Source: Candidatus Methanomethylophilaceae archaeon
GTDB taxonomy: Archaea; Thermoplasmatota; Thermoplasmata; Methanomassiliicoccales; Methanomethylophilaceae
Direction: 5' to 3'
NCBI GenBank assembly: GCA_944322255.1
Contig: CALUOK010000010.1
Coordinates: 1 to 64,000, forward strand
Length of the DNA stretch: 64,000 nt
The position numbers were made by a program, and so were the translations under genes. Below are positions 43,257-52,469 of this stretch, piece by piece. The notes under the pieces were generated by a model. That model did not search any database, was not told where the DNA came from, and saw only the letters and a list, made by a program, of their open reading frames with translations. Position 1 is the stretch's first letter. Each line of letters begins with the position of its first letter.

Positions 43257-43859
43257 ATGACATACGACAGCTACGAAGAGGACATGGAGAGCCTCCAGAG
43301 GCTTCTTCATGAAGGCAAAAGGGTGGAGGGACACTCGCCGGAGCACAGGGCCATGACCGAGGCCGCCTACGAGTCCAGGAGGATCCTGATGGACCTCAAC
43401 TGCACGTTCCATACCCACGACGAGATCGTCGAGCTGTTCTCACGTCTGACCGGGAAGCCCGTGGACCCGTCGTTCGGGCTCTTTCCGCCGTTCTACTCCG
43501 AGTTCGGGAAGAACATCACGGTGGGAAGGAACGTGTTCATCAACGCCGGATGCCAGCTCCAGGACCACGGGGGAATCACCCTCGAGGACGGGGTGCTGGT
43601 CGGCCACAACACAGTCATCGCGACGCTCAACCACGACCAGGACTACAGGCACCGCGCATCGCTGCTCCCTGCACCCGTGAGGATCTGCAGAGACGTGTGG
43701 ATCGGCGCCGGATGCGTCATCTGCCCGGGTGTGACCATCGGGGAGCACTCCATCGTGGCCGCCGGGGCCGTTGTGACGAAGGACGTGCCTCCCGACGTTA
43801 TCGTGGGAGGCGTTCCGGCGAAGGTCATCAAGAAGCTCCCCGATGGAGGGAACCGATGA
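43257..43859 (+). CDS. Sugar O-acetyltransferase (maltose/galactoside type)
   Basis: 200 residues. An N-terminal helical cap (MAC domain) precedes the left-handed beta helix with hexapeptide repeats: [26 protein letters not shown], the catalytic-region His in [24 protein letters not shown] and VVTKDVP. It acetylates a sugar with acetyl-CoA. It is divergent from the LysR gene and overlaps the next gene by four bases. Confidence 0.85.
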   Translation: MTYDSYEEDMESLQRLLHEGKRVEGHSPEHRAMTEAAYESRRILMDLNCTFHTHDEIVELFSRLTGKPVDPSFGLFPPFYSEFGKNITVGRNVFINAGCQLQDHGGITLEDGVLVGHNTVIATLNHDQDYRHRASLLPAPVRICRDVWIGAGCVICPGVTIGEHSIVAAGAVVTKDVPPDVIVGGVPAKVIKKLPDGGNR

Positions 43860-44410
43860 AGGTCGGAAGCACCCTGGGCGCGGTCGTCATCGTCGCGACC
43901 GTCTGCATCGCATACGTGGCGCTGTCCCCGATCATGGACGACCCCGTCGTCCCGAACGGAGGGCAGAATGAGGATGCCGATCAGGGACAGGGGGATGACG
44001 TCTTGGATTCAGCGACAAGCGTTCTCATGACTGCGAGCGGACACACGTTCACGATCGTTCTGGAGGACAACGAGACAGCGGCCTCCTTCGTCGAGATGCT
44101 CCCGTTGACTGTGAGCATGTCCGAACTTAACGGGAACGAGAAGTATCATTACCTGCCTGAGGAACTGCCGAGGGACGACATCAGACCAGGTACCATCCAT
44201 GCAGGAGACATCATGCTCTACGGCGGCGACTGCCTGGTCGTGTTCTACGAGACGTTCAGGACCTCGTACGGATACACCCCTGTCGGACACATCTCCGACA
44301 CCGAGGGACTCGCCGAGGCCCTTGGAGATGGGAGAGTGGATGTGTCGTTCTCCCTATCACAGACGCCTTCCGCACACCCGGCAGAACGAATCGTCGGGAT
44401 CCAGAGGTGA
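43856..44410 (+). CDS. Exported cyclophilin-like fold protein
   Basis: 184 residues. One hydrophobic segment at the N-terminus (about 6-25) is a signal or anchor, followed by an Asp/Gly/Gln-rich linker (30-50). The domain at 55-170 matches the cyclophilin-like fold of small bacterial proteins: [18 protein letters not shown]-type start, [11 protein letters not shown], then [18 protein letters not shown] and YTPVGHISD. The true cyclophilin catalytic residues are not evident. Its last 54 bases overlap the opposing zinc-ribbon gene. Confidence 0.7.
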   Translation: MKVGSTLGAVVIVATVCIAYVALSPIMDDPVVPNGGQNEDADQGQGDDVLDSATSVLMTASGHTFTIVLEDNETAASFVEMLPLTVSMSELNGNEKYHYLPEELPRDDIRPGTIHAGDIMLYGGDCLVVFYETFRTSYGYTPVGHISDTEGLAEALGDGRVDVSFSLSQTPSAHPAERIVGIQR

Positions 44411-44614
44411 GCCGCACTCCGGACAGAACCCTCCCTGGACGCTGGGATCGTCCGAATCCCGGTCCTGCCCGAAGCCGAACCCGAATATCCCGGGGAAGAA
44501 CAGGAAGAAGGCCAGGAACGGGAAGCCGAAGTAGAACCCCAGCACAGCTATCGCCACGGATGCGGCGGACACGCCGATCAGGATCCAACGTGCGTTGCGC
44601 CTGATGAAGCCCAT
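44357..44614 (-). CDS. Membrane protein with C-terminal zinc ribbon (third of three)
   Basis: 85 residues: two hydrophobic segments (about 8-25 and 27-48), a polar linker and a C-terminal ribbon [19 protein letters not shown]. It starts two bases after the stop of the preceding paralogue, so the three are one operon. The layout (short membrane part, linker, zinc ribbon) is shared by all three. Role unknown. Confidence 0.65.
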   Translation of the reverse strand: MGFIRRNARWILIGVSAASVAIAVLGFYFGFPFLAFFLFFPGIFGFGFGQDRDSDDPSVQGGFCPECGSPLDPDDSFCRVCGRRL

Positions 44615-44616
44615 GC

Positions 44617-44964
44617 TCACAACCTCTTCCCGCAGACACCGCAGAACGTGTCCCCCGGCGACAGAGGGGAACCGCAGTTGGCGCAGTACCCGCTGCCGGT
44701 GCCGGTCATGACCTCGGGCTCCATGTTCAGAGGCGCCTCCCTCTCGGGCATGGGCGCGGGCATATCGGATGCCACGGGCCCGACAGGAGCGGAACCGCTG
44801 CGGGACAGCACAATCGCCCCTCCCGCCATTACGAACATCCCCACGAACACCATGACGATGCCGATGGGACCGTAGCGCACGATGACCATGACCGAGGAGA
44901 AGAACAGCGCGATCCCCAGGATCATGACCAGGATCCCCGCCAGCATGCGGGCCCTCGGACCCAT
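44617..44964 (-). CDS. Membrane protein with C-terminal zinc ribbon (second of three)
   Basis: 115 residues from ATG 44964, which overlaps the upstream stop as TGATG. Two membrane segments (about 5-25 and 30-50), a Pro/Glu-rich linker and a C-terminal ribbon CANCGSPLSPGDTFCGVCG. A GTG at 44982 is in frame but the overlap favours the ATG. Function unknown. Confidence 0.65.
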   Translation of the reverse strand: MGPRARMLAGILVMILGIALFFSSVMVIVRYGPIGIVMVFVGMFVMAGGAIVLSRSGSAPVGPVASDMPAPMPEREAPLNMEPEVMTGTGSGYCANCGSPLSPGDTFCGVCGKRL

Positions 44965-45293
44965 CAAAGCCGCCTCCCGCACACCCCGCAGAACTGGAAG
45001 CCCTCTTGGAGCGGGGAGCCGCAGTACGGGCAGAACCCGTTGGAACCGCCGTCGTGCTCAGCCGGCCCGATGCCACTGTCCGACAGGTTCCTGGCCGGAT
45101 CCTCGGGAATGTTCCCCGGACCCCTGTATGCGGGTTTCCTGAAGAGGGAGTACAGACCCAGCAGGATGACCACGATCCCGGCCAGCGTGAACAGAAAACC
45201 GATCGGGGACGGGATGGAGAGCGTGGACGTCACCCATATGACGCCGAATATGATGTAGAATGCGGCCATCAGGCCCCTGCCTATGTTTGCCAT
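44964..45293 (-). CDS. Membrane protein with C-terminal zinc ribbon (first of three)
   Basis: 109 residues: two hydrophobic segments (about 8-25 and 32-50), a linker of about 35 residues and a C-terminal ribbon CPYCGSPLQEGFQFCGVCG. It is the promoter-proximal gene of three paralogues, probably the source of the duplications. The ribbon should face the cytosol if the N-terminus is inside. Function unknown. Confidence 0.65.
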   Translation of the reverse strand: MANIGRGLMAAFYIIFGVIWVTSTLSIPSPIGFLFTLAGIVVILLGLYSLFRKPAYRGPGNIPEDPARNLSDSGIGPAEHDGGSNGFCPYCGSPLQEGFQFCGVCGRRL

Positions 45294-45374
45294 GTCATCC
45301 CTTCATGCGGACCATGGACTCCCACGTATATGAATATCGGGCAGATTTTTAGTTCGTACATCCATCCAGGCCCC

Positions 45375-46469
45375 ATGACCGACATGGGCGCTTCTGAACT
45401 CAGGGAGCTTGCGACCAGATACCGCGAGGGCGACGGGGTCGAGAAGGATCCCGTCAAGGCTGCGGAACTTCTCGGAAAAGCATCGGCCCTCGGGGACCCC
45501 CAGGCCGCTTCCTCCCTCGGATACATGCTCATGGTCGGAGAGGGCGTCCCCATGGACATGGCGGAGGCCGAGCGCCAGCTCAGGAGGGCCGCCTCGGGGG
45601 GCGTGACCGCCGCGATGTGCAACCTCGGCGTGATCCTGTCCGAATCCGACCCGGAGGAGTCCCTGGGATGGTTCGAGAGGGCGGCCGACCTCGGCAACCT
45701 GAAGGCCGTCAGGAACCTCGCGGCCTCGTACTCCTCCGGATGCGGGGCGAGTCTCGACAAGGCCCGTGCCGCGGAGTACTACCGCAGGGCGGCGGACATG
45801 GGCGACGTTGACTCCATGTGCGTCCTGGCGTCCATGCTCCGCAACGGCGACGGCGTCCCCATTGACAAGGCCGGCGCCGCGGACCTGTACCGCAGGGCGG
45901 CCGACCTCGGCGACCCCGACGCGCAGTACGACCTAGCATTCATGCTGGACTCCGGAGAGGGCATCCCCCAGGACCGCGAGGAGGCCGAGAGGCTGTTCAC
46001 GCTGTCAGCCAAGCAGGGCGACACCGACGCCTGCCTGTGCATCGGAGGGATACTGTACGAGCGCGGGGACTACGCCGGGGCAGAGGGGCACTTCATGACC
46101 GCCGCCCTGAAGGGAGACGTCAAGGCAGCCTACAACCTGGGCCTGATGTACTCGGAGGGCTCGCTGGGCGAGCCGGACATGGACAAGGCGGAGGAGTGGT
46201 TCGAGTCGGCGGCCTCGGAGGGGTTCGCCTACGCGCAGACCAGCCTCGCCGGGATCCTGTACTCCAGAGGTGACGTGGACGGCGCGGCCGGATGGTACCG
46301 GAAGGCCGCCGAGCAGGGCGAGCCCACGGCGATGTACAACCTGGGCGCCTTCGGCGTGTCCGGGATGATAAGGATGGACGAGAGGGAGGCCATGGACCTG
46401 CTGGTGAGGGCGGCGTCCGCCGGCGTGGAGGAGGCCCGCGTCCTGCTTTCGAGGATCACCAGCGGATGA
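45375..46469 (+). CDS. Sel1-like (TPR) repeat protein
   Basis: 364 residues made of about nine Sel1 repeats, seen as recurring A(x)LGxMLxxGxGVPxDxxxAxxxxRxAADxGD units from residue 5 to the end. No signal peptide or catalytic domain. Sel1 arrays form superhelices that hold protein partners, often in signalling or stress. The start ATG 45375 follows an AT-rich stretch with CGTATATGAATATCG (45325-45339). The end overlaps the opposing HAD gene by 14 bases. Confidence 0.85.
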   Translation: MTDMGASELRELATRYREGDGVEKDPVKAAELLGKASALGDPQAASSLGYMLMVGEGVPMDMAEAERQLRRAASGGVTAAMCNLGVILSESDPEESLGWFERAADLGNLKAVRNLAASYSSGCGASLDKARAAEYYRRAADMGDVDSMCVLASMLRNGDGVPIDKAGAADLYRRAADLGDPDAQYDLAFMLDSGEGIPQDREEAERLFTLSAKQGDTDACLCIGGILYERGDYAGAEGHFMTAALKGDVKAAYNLGLMYSEGSLGEPDMDKAEEWFESAASEGFAYAQTSLAGILYSRGDVDGAAGWYRKAAEQGEPTAMYNLGAFGVSGMIRMDEREAMDLLVRAASAGVEEARVLLSRITSG

Positions 46470-47091
46470 CCTCTTCCAGGGACTCGATCCTATAGGTGCA
46501 GTCGACGCCGTCGTATCCTCCCAGGCCGTTGTGGCGGTCCACTATGGCGCAGTCTATCCCGACCGCGGCGGACGCCAGGGCGTCGTTCGGACTGTCCCCG
46601 ATGTAGAGGGTCTCCTCCGCCGGGACGTCGAAGCGGGACATTCCCAGGAGTATCGGGTCGGGATTGGGCTTGTGGAGCTCGGTGTCGTCGAAACCCACCA
46701 CGGTCTCCGGATACCCCTCCATCCCGTTGGCCCTCAGCAGGTTGACGATCTTGTAGGACTTCTTCCCGGACACGATGCCTATGCGCTTCCCCTCGGACTT
46801 CAGGAACTCCAGCACGCCGCGGGTCTCCGGGAACGGAGGGGCGCCGAGGTAGGCGTCCGAGTTGACAATGCGCATGAACTCGTCGTAGTAGGAGTCGTAC
46901 CTGGTGCGGTCCTCGCCGCAGTACCTGTCGTAGACCTGGTCCAGCGACAGCCCCAGGCACTCGGCGAAGCGGTCGTCGTTGTACTCCACGCCCAGCATCG
47001 GCAGTGAAGCCTTCAGGATGGCCTCGATGCCGCACCTGGTGTCAAACAGCGTGTTGTCGAAGTCGAACAGGTAGAGGGTGTACTCCTTCAT
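46456..47091 (-). CDS. HAD-family phosphatase (phosphoglycolate-phosphatase like)
   Basis: 211 residues. HAD motifs: FDFDNTLFD (residues 9-17), IVSGKK (about 108), the motif III Lys in LHKPNPDP and GDSPNDALAS (about 170). A helical cap lies between motifs I and II, as in subfamily I. It dephosphorylates a small metabolite such as phosphoglycolate. Its start overlaps the UbiE-type gene stop by four bases, so it belongs to the menA-ubiE operon and could remove a phosphate from an intermediate there. Confidence 0.75.
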   Translation of the reverse strand: MKEYTLYLFDFDNTLFDTRCGIEAILKASLPMLGVEYNDDRFAECLGLSLDQVYDRYCGEDRTRYDSYYDEFMRIVNSDAYLGAPPFPETRGVLEFLKSEGKRIGIVSGKKSYKIVNLLRANGMEGYPETVVGFDDTELHKPNPDPILLGMSRFDVPAEETLYIGDSPNDALASAAVGIDCAIVDRHNGLGGYDGVDCTYRIESLEEVIRW

Positions 47092-47837
47092 CTCGTACCC
47101 ACGTAGATGTTGACGGCCCCGAAGCTCTTCACATAGAACCTGGCGTCCTCGAAGCCGGCCTTCCTGAAGATCTTGACCATGTCCTCGCCGTACGGGAACC
47201 CCTCGATGGAGCAGGTGAGCCACTCGTAGGCCGACTGCCTGCCGTCGATGGACTTGCCCTTGTCGTACTTGCGGCCGTAGCGCTTGACCCTCTTCATGTA
47301 GATGTTGTAGAAGAAGCGGACCACGGAGTTCTTGGGCTTGGAGAGCTCGGCCACCACCACCTTCCCTCCGGGGGCGAGGACGCGGTGCATCTCGCAGACC
47401 GCCTTCTGGATGTCGCAGACGTTCCTGAGCATGTATCCGGATGTGACCAGGTCGAAGGACCCGTCAGGGAACTGAAGGTCCAGGGCGTCCCCGACCTGCC
47501 AGTCGATCTTGACCGGAAGACCGAGATCCTTCTCCTTCCTCTCGGCGAGCTCCAGCATCCTGGGGGTGATGTCGACGCCGACCACGGTGGATCCCTCCCC
47601 GGCCGTCCTGGCCACGTGGAACGCGATCTCCCCGGTACCGGTTCCGACATCGAGGCACCTCTTGCCCTTTATGTCGCCGGCCTTCCTCATCATGAACTTG
47701 TGCCAGCCCTGCACCATGTGCATGCTCATGATCTCGTTCATCTCGTCGTAGTAGTCCGCGATCTCGGTGAAGACATCCTTGATGTACTCCTCCTTGCCCT
47801 CGAACTGGACGCCTTTCTTGAGCTCTTCCTCTGCCAT
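47088..47837 (-). CDS. UbiE/MenG-type C-methyltransferase
   Basis: 249 residues. SAM motif I LDVGTGTGEIAFH (about 63), motif II-like FDLVTSGYMLRNV (about 122) and the family post-motif APGGKVVVAELSKP (about 150) match demethylmenaquinone/ubiquinone methyltransferases. The N-terminal FTEIADYYDEMNEIMSMHM is also typical. It methylates a prenylated quinone-like ring. It lies one base after menA. Methanogens do not make menaquinone, so the product may be another redox lipid. Confidence 0.8.
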   Translation of the reverse strand: MAEEELKKGVQFEGKEEYIKDVFTEIADYYDEMNEIMSMHMVQGWHKFMMRKAGDIKGKRCLDVGTGTGEIAFHVARTAGEGSTVVGVDITPRMLELAERKEKDLGLPVKIDWQVGDALDLQFPDGSFDLVTSGYMLRNVCDIQKAVCEMHRVLAPGGKVVVAELSKPKNSVVRFFYNIYMKRVKRYGRKYDKGKSIDGRQSAYEWLTCSIEGFPYGEDMVKIFRKAGFEDARFYVKSFGAVNIYVGTR

Positions 47838-47838
47838 T

Positions 47839-48765
47839 TCAGATCACCGGAATGAGATAGTAACTTATAATGTAGCCCAGAACCAGCAGCACGCCGAAGT
47901 GCCAGTTGTGCCTGAACGCCATCGGCACCAGCATGAAGCTGGCATGCGGGTCGGTCGGAGCCTTCCTGGAGTTCTTGATGAGTCCCCACGCGTTGTACAG
48001 CGCAACGAACGCCAGTGCGCATCCCCAGGGCGCCACGCCTGCGGCCATTAGGGCTAGCAGGATCGGGTAGGACACCAGGTTCATGAACAGGTAGAGGCGC
48101 AGGCTGGACCCGTAGCTGAGATGGCCGCAGAGCGTCCCCACGCCCGCCTTCTTGTCCTCATGGTAGTCCCTGGTCTCGTTGCCGGTCAGGACGCCCGTTA
48201 TCATGAACGCGTTGGGCAGCGAGATGAGCAGCACCTCCCATGAGAAGATGTCGCCGGTCAGGACGTAGTACGTGCCCAGTGGCATCAGCAGTCCCATCAT
48301 TAGGAACACGGACGGCTGCCCCAGGCCGTAGTACTTGTAAGCCGGACCGATGGTATACATGCCGGCTCCGGCGACGCCCAGGAGACCGTAGATGACGATC
48401 CCCCATCCGACGTGCCAGATGAACACCAGGCCGATGACGCATGTGGCCAGCAGGCAAAACATTCCGGCAAGGAGGACGTGCTTAGGCTTCAGGACGCCCG
48501 TCACGAGCTCGGGCGAGCGCGTCTCGTTCTCGACGGTGTCGGTGCCCTTGGAGAAGTCGCCGTAGGTGTTGAGGAGGTTCGACGCCGACTGCAGGAGGAT
48601 CCCGCCGATCAGGACGAGCACGAGAAGCACCCACTCCAGAGCCCCGAACGCCTGGTGATGGTAGGCCAGGGCACCGCCTATGAGCACCGGGACCACCGCG
48701 CCGTGGAGCGTCCACGGTCTGAACGCGTTGTACCAGCCGGCCTTGACCGGCTTCACACCTGCCAT
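47839..48765 (-). CDS. UbiA-family prenyltransferase (MenA-like)
   Basis: 308 residues with about eight or nine membrane helices. The first prenyl-diphosphate site is SASNLLNTYGDFSKGTD (NxxxDxxxGxD, about residue 60) and the second is GNETRDYHEDKKAG (about 195). The RPWTLHGAVVPVL opening is MenA-like. It attaches a polyprenyl chain to an aromatic ring in the membrane. It forms an operon with the UbiE-type methyltransferase and HAD phosphatase. Confidence 0.82.
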   Translation of the reverse strand: MAGVKPVKAGWYNAFRPWTLHGAVVPVLIGGALAYHHQAFGALEWVLLVLVLIGGILLQSASNLLNTYGDFSKGTDTVENETRSPELVTGVLKPKHVLLAGMFCLLATCVIGLVFIWHVGWGIVIYGLLGVAGAGMYTIGPAYKYYGLGQPSVFLMMGLLMPLGTYYVLTGDIFSWEVLLISLPNAFMITGVLTGNETRDYHEDKKAGVGTLCGHLSYGSSLRLYLFMNLVSYPILLALMAAGVAPWGCALAFVALYNAWGLIKNSRKAPTDPHASFMLVPMAFRHNWHFGVLLVLGYIISYYLIPVI

Positions 48766-48917
48766 GATGGGTGATGCCCGTTAACGTATTAAAAGAGGAC
48801 ACGGCGAAGGCCCGGTCACCCGAACCATCACGTCTGGCACATCGCCGTCCCGCGACACGCCGACTGGAGTGGACGGGATGATGGGGGTGGGTGGAACCCG
48901 CCCCCGTGGTTTGAGAA

Positions 48918-50831
48918 TCACTGCCCGAACAGCCTGAACACCCTGTCGGAGTACCCGAGCATGTCGTCCAGGGGCATGCCGGCGATGAGGACGGCCTGGT
49001 CGTACATGATCTCGGCCATCTCCTTCGCCCTCTCCCTGTCCTCGGCGTAGGCCTTCTTCAGCGCCGCGTAGGCGGGATGGTCCACGTTGACCTCCAGCAC
49101 GCGCTTCGCCCTGATTCCGCGGTTCTCGTCGCCGGGGATGGACGCGAAGTACTTCTCCATCTCCAGGGAGACGTCGCCCTCGGTGCTGAGGCACACGGCG
49201 TGGGTCTTGAGCGTCCTGGACACCCTGACGTCGACGACTCTGTCACCCAGGGTCTCCTTGACGAAGTCCAGGACCTCCCTCTCGGACTCCTGCCTCTCGT
49301 CGGAGGCCTTCTTCTCGTCCTCGGACTCCAGGCCCAGGTCGCCTCCGGACACGTCGCAGAACTCCTTGCCGTCGTACTCCCTCAGGGTCTTGACGGCGAA
49401 CTCGTCCATGTCCTCGCCGAACAGGAGGATATCGTAGCCCTTGGCCCTGACCTGCTCGGTCTGGGGGACCTGCTTGGCCCTGGCCACCGATTCCGCCGCG
49501 GCGTAGTAGATCTTCGGCTGGTCCTCGGGCATTGCGTCCCTGTACTCCCTGAGCGTGACCAGCTTGTCCTTGTCGAAGGACTGGAACAGGACCAGGTCCT
49601 TCAACAGGTCGGCCTTCATGCCGTAGTCCTGGATGATGCCGTACTTGATCTGGGCGCCGAAGTGTCCGAAGAACTCCTCGTAGGTCTCCCTCTCCTCCTC
49701 CAGCAGCCTGGTCAGCTCGGCCTTGATCTTCTTCTCCAGGTTGGACCTGATCGTCGCCAGCTGCCTGTCGTGCTGGAGCATCTCCCTGGAGATGTTCAGG
49801 GACAGGTCGGGGGAGTCGACGACACCCTTCACGAACCTGAAGCAGTCGGGGAGCAGGTCCTTGCACTTGTCCATGATGAGCACGCCGGAGGAGTACAGCT
49901 CCAGGCCGGGCTCGTAGTCCCTGCTGTAGAAGTTGAACGGAGCGACCTTGGGGATGAAGAGCATGGCGCGGTAGCTGACCAGCCCCTCGGCGTTGACCCT
50001 GATCACGGACACGGGGTCCTCCCAGTCGCGGAACTTCTCCTTGTAGAACTTCTTGCAGTCCTCGTCGGAGACCTCGTCCCTCCCGCGCTGCCATATGGGG
50101 ACCATGCTGTTGACGACCTCGTCCCTGACCGATGTCACCCAGTCCTTCTTGGGCTCGCCGTTCTCGTCCTTCTCCCCGGTCTCCACGTAGTCCTCGTGCT
50201 CCACCATCATGTGGATGGGCCAGCGGACGTAGTCGGAGTACTTCTTCACCAGGTCCCTGAGCCTGTAGGAGTCCAGGTACTCGGAGTACTGCTCGTTCTC
50301 GTCGTCGGGCCTGAGGTGCATGATCACGTCGGTTCCCCAGGAGTCCTTCTCGCACTCCTTGATGGTGTACCCGTCGGCGCCCTCGCTGGTCCACTCCCAC
50401 GCCTGGTCCTGGCCGTAGGCCTTCGACCTGACGGTAACCTTGTCGGAAACCAGGAAGGCGGAGTAGAACCCCACTCCGAACTGGCCGATGATGTCCACGT
50501 CGGCGTTCTCCTCCATCTCCTTCTTGAAGTCCAGGGACCCGCTGTGGGCGATGACCCCCAGGTTGGCGTCCATGTCCTCCTTGGTCATCCCGATCCCGTT
50601 GTCGGATACGGTGATGGTGCGGGCGTCCTTGTCGTAGGAGACGTCGATCCTAAAGTCCTCCCTGGCGACGTTCACGCCGGAGTCGGAGATCGACCTGTAG
50701 TGGAGCTTGTCTATGGCATCGGACGCGTTGGATATGATCTCCCTCAGGAAGATCTCCCTGTGGGTGTAGATCGAGTTGATCATCAGGTTGAGAAGCTGCT
50801 TGGATTCCGCTTTGAACTGTTTCTTTGCCAT
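48918..50831 (-). CDS. htpG: Hsp90-family chaperone HtpG
   Basis: 637 residues from ATG 50831; a longer frame to 50867 has no homology. The GHKL ATPase domain is full: LREIISNASDAIDKL, VSDNGIGMTKED, GQFGVGFYSAFLV. The middle domain (SLNISREMLQHDRQL, with the catalytic Arg) and the C-terminal dimerisation domain follow. Length matches bacterial HtpG (about 620-640). Hsp90 is rare in archaea, so this gene was probably acquired from bacteria. A TATA-like ATTTTATAG (near 50905, minus) and a leader hairpin precede it. Confidence 0.92.
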   Translation of the reverse strand: MAKKQFKAESKQLLNLMINSIYTHREIFLREIISNASDAIDKLHYRSISDSGVNVAREDFRIDVSYDKDARTITVSDNGIGMTKEDMDANLGVIAHSGSLDFKKEMEENADVDIIGQFGVGFYSAFLVSDKVTVRSKAYGQDQAWEWTSEGADGYTIKECEKDSWGTDVIMHLRPDDENEQYSEYLDSYRLRDLVKKYSDYVRWPIHMMVEHEDYVETGEKDENGEPKKDWVTSVRDEVVNSMVPIWQRGRDEVSDEDCKKFYKEKFRDWEDPVSVIRVNAEGLVSYRAMLFIPKVAPFNFYSRDYEPGLELYSSGVLIMDKCKDLLPDCFRFVKGVVDSPDLSLNISREMLQHDRQLATIRSNLEKKIKAELTRLLEEERETYEEFFGHFGAQIKYGIIQDYGMKADLLKDLVLFQSFDKDKLVTLREYRDAMPEDQPKIYYAAAESVARAKQVPQTEQVRAKGYDILLFGEDMDEFAVKTLREYDGKEFCDVSGGDLGLESEDEKKASDERQESEREVLDFVKETLGDRVVDVRVSRTLKTHAVCLSTEGDVSLEMEKYFASIPGDENRGIRAKRVLEVNVDHPAYAALKKAYAEDRERAKEMAEIMYDQAVLIAGMPLDDMLGYSDRVFRLFGQ

Positions 50832-50855
50832 CCTATCGCCTTCGATTGTGATGAC

Positions 50856-50873
50856 TCCCCGTTTCACCGGGGA
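50856..50873 (-). promoter_or_regulatory. Hairpin in the htpG leader
   Basis: TCCCCG (50856-50861) pairs with CGGGGA (50868-50873) in the presumed 5' leader, 25 bases before the start codon. It could affect translation, but it does not obviously cover the ribosome site. Confidence 0.35.
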
Positions 50874-51093
50874 TTAGTTGAGCGTTCTACTGTCAGAACT
50901 TCTATAAAATACATTCTATCAAACTCCCCGATGTCGGCGGACGGACGCCGGTGTTACCCGGACACGTTTCTTGCCATCCGGGTGGCACCGGATCCGGAGA
51001 CGTGGCAACGGGGTGTTACGGTTCGACGATTGTTATACACCCTACGGTGGCGGAAAAGAAACCTTTAATACCCGCCTCCCGGAGTATGGTCCC

Positions 51094-51999
51094 ATGAACG
51101 GTGTGGCGTCCAAGGCGGTGGCGTTCGCGGTGCTGGCGGCGGTGTTCTACGCGATAAGTTCGCCCGTGTCGAAGATCCTCCTGGAGGACGTCTCGCCGTA
51201 CCTGATGGCCGCGCTGCTCTACCTGGGCGCCGGGATCGGCATGATGGTCGTCCGCTCCGCGTCCCCGTCGATGAGGGCGGAGGAGCGGGAGCTCACGCGT
51301 TCGGACACCCCCTTCATCGTGGCGATGGTCGTCCTGGACATAGCCGCGCCCATCCTCCTGATGTACGGACTGCTCAACTCCCCGGCGTCGTCGGTGTCGC
51401 TGCTGAACAACTTCGAGATAGTGGCCACGACACTGATCGCGCTGCTGGTGTTCGGGGAGAACGTGTCCCCGAGGACCTGGGCAGCCATAGCCCTCATCAC
51501 ACTGTCGGCCATCATCCTGTCCACGGCCGGGACCGGGGAGATGTCGTTCTCGGTCGGGTCTCTGGCGGTGGTGCTCGCATGCGTCTGCTGGGGGATCGAG
51601 AACAACTGCACGCGCAGGCTGTCTGACTCCGGCCCGCTGAGGATCGTCGTGATAAAGGGGATCTTCTCGGGACTCGGGTCGCTGGTCATCGCCCTGTTCA
51701 TGGGCATGGGCTCCCCCACCCTCGCGGAGGTCGCCGGTGCGCTGCTCCTCGGGTTCGTGTCCTACGGCATGAGCCTGTTCTTCTACATCTCCGCCCAGGG
51801 CAGGCTGGGAGCCGCCAAGGTCAGCGCGTACTACGCCATGGCCCCGTTCATAGGGGCGTTCCTGTCCCTCCTCCTTCTGGACGAGCCGCTCACCGAGATG
51901 TTCGCCCTGGCGCTGGCGATCATGGCGGTCGGGGTCGCGGTGCTCACGCTGGAGTCCCTCAGGGGCGGGGCCCAGGACTCGGAAGCCGAGGCCGCTTGA
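51094..51999 (+). CDS. EamA/DMT-family transporter
   Basis: 301 residues with ten membrane segments in two EamA halves (first half about 5-145, second about 155-295). Typical features are FYAISSPVSKILL in helix 1, ALLVFGENVSPRTWAAIALI in the first half and LSLLLLDEPLTEMFALALAIM in the second. It probably exports a metabolite or amino acid. An ACCTTTAATAC box (51061-51071) lies about 25 bases upstream, suggesting a leaderless message. Confidence 0.82.
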   Translation: MNGVASKAVAFAVLAAVFYAISSPVSKILLEDVSPYLMAALLYLGAGIGMMVVRSASPSMRAEERELTRSDTPFIVAMVVLDIAAPILLMYGLLNSPASSVSLLNNFEIVATTLIALLVFGENVSPRTWAAIALITLSAIILSTAGTGEMSFSVGSLAVVLACVCWGIENNCTRRLSDSGPLRIVVIKGIFSGLGSLVIALFMGMGSPTLAEVAGALLLGFVSYGMSLFFYISAQGRLGAAKVSAYYAMAPFIGAFLSLLLLDEPLTEMFALALAIMAVGVAVLTLESLRGGAQDSEAEAA

Positions 52000-52052
52000 A
52001 ACCCGTCCCGGACCCGCGACATGATTATATCGTCACAACCCCAGACATCCTC

Positions 52053-52469
52053 ATGAGCAGGTATCCCAAGTACCTCCGGATGGTCGTCGCCTACATGGTC
52101 GCGCTCATCCTGGGATCCACCTTCGCGACCATGCATTTCTGCGGCATGAGCGCCACGGACTCGTTCTACTTCGTGGTGCAGACCCTGTGGACCGTGGGAT
52201 ACGGCGACGTCGTGCCAGCGGGGGCGGAAGGCAGGCTGATCGCCATCGCCGTCATGCTCTTCGGGACCGTCGGCATAACCTCGGCCCTCGGTGTGGTGGG
52301 CGGCATGATCCTGGACAAGCACTCCCAGCGCCACGCCACGCTGGAGAGGGAGGTCGAGGAGAAAAGCAGGAGGAACCTGGAGGCCCTGTACAGGTGGGGC
52401 GAGGGGAGGGGCCTGTCCAGGGAGGCCATAGACCGCGCTCTGGAGGAGATAAGGGATGAACAAAGATGA
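52053..52469 (+). CDS. Two-helix potassium channel subunit 1
   Basis: 138 residues: membrane helix 1 (about 10-30), pore loop with the selectivity filter TVGYGD (about 47-52), helix 2 (about 62-85) and a charged C-terminal tail with a short coiled coil and a SHOCT-like end (EALYRWGEGRGLSREAIDRALEEI). It is a minimal K+ pore without an RCK domain. GATTATATCG (52022-52031) lies about 25 bases upstream. It overlaps the second channel gene by 14 bases. Confidence 0.85.
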   Translation: MSRYPKYLRMVVAYMVALILGSTFATMHFCGMSATDSFYFVVQTLWTVGYGDVVPAGAEGRLIAIAVMLFGTVGITSALGVVGGMILDKHSQRHATLEREVEEKSRRNLEALYRWGEGRGLSREAIDRALEEIRDEQR

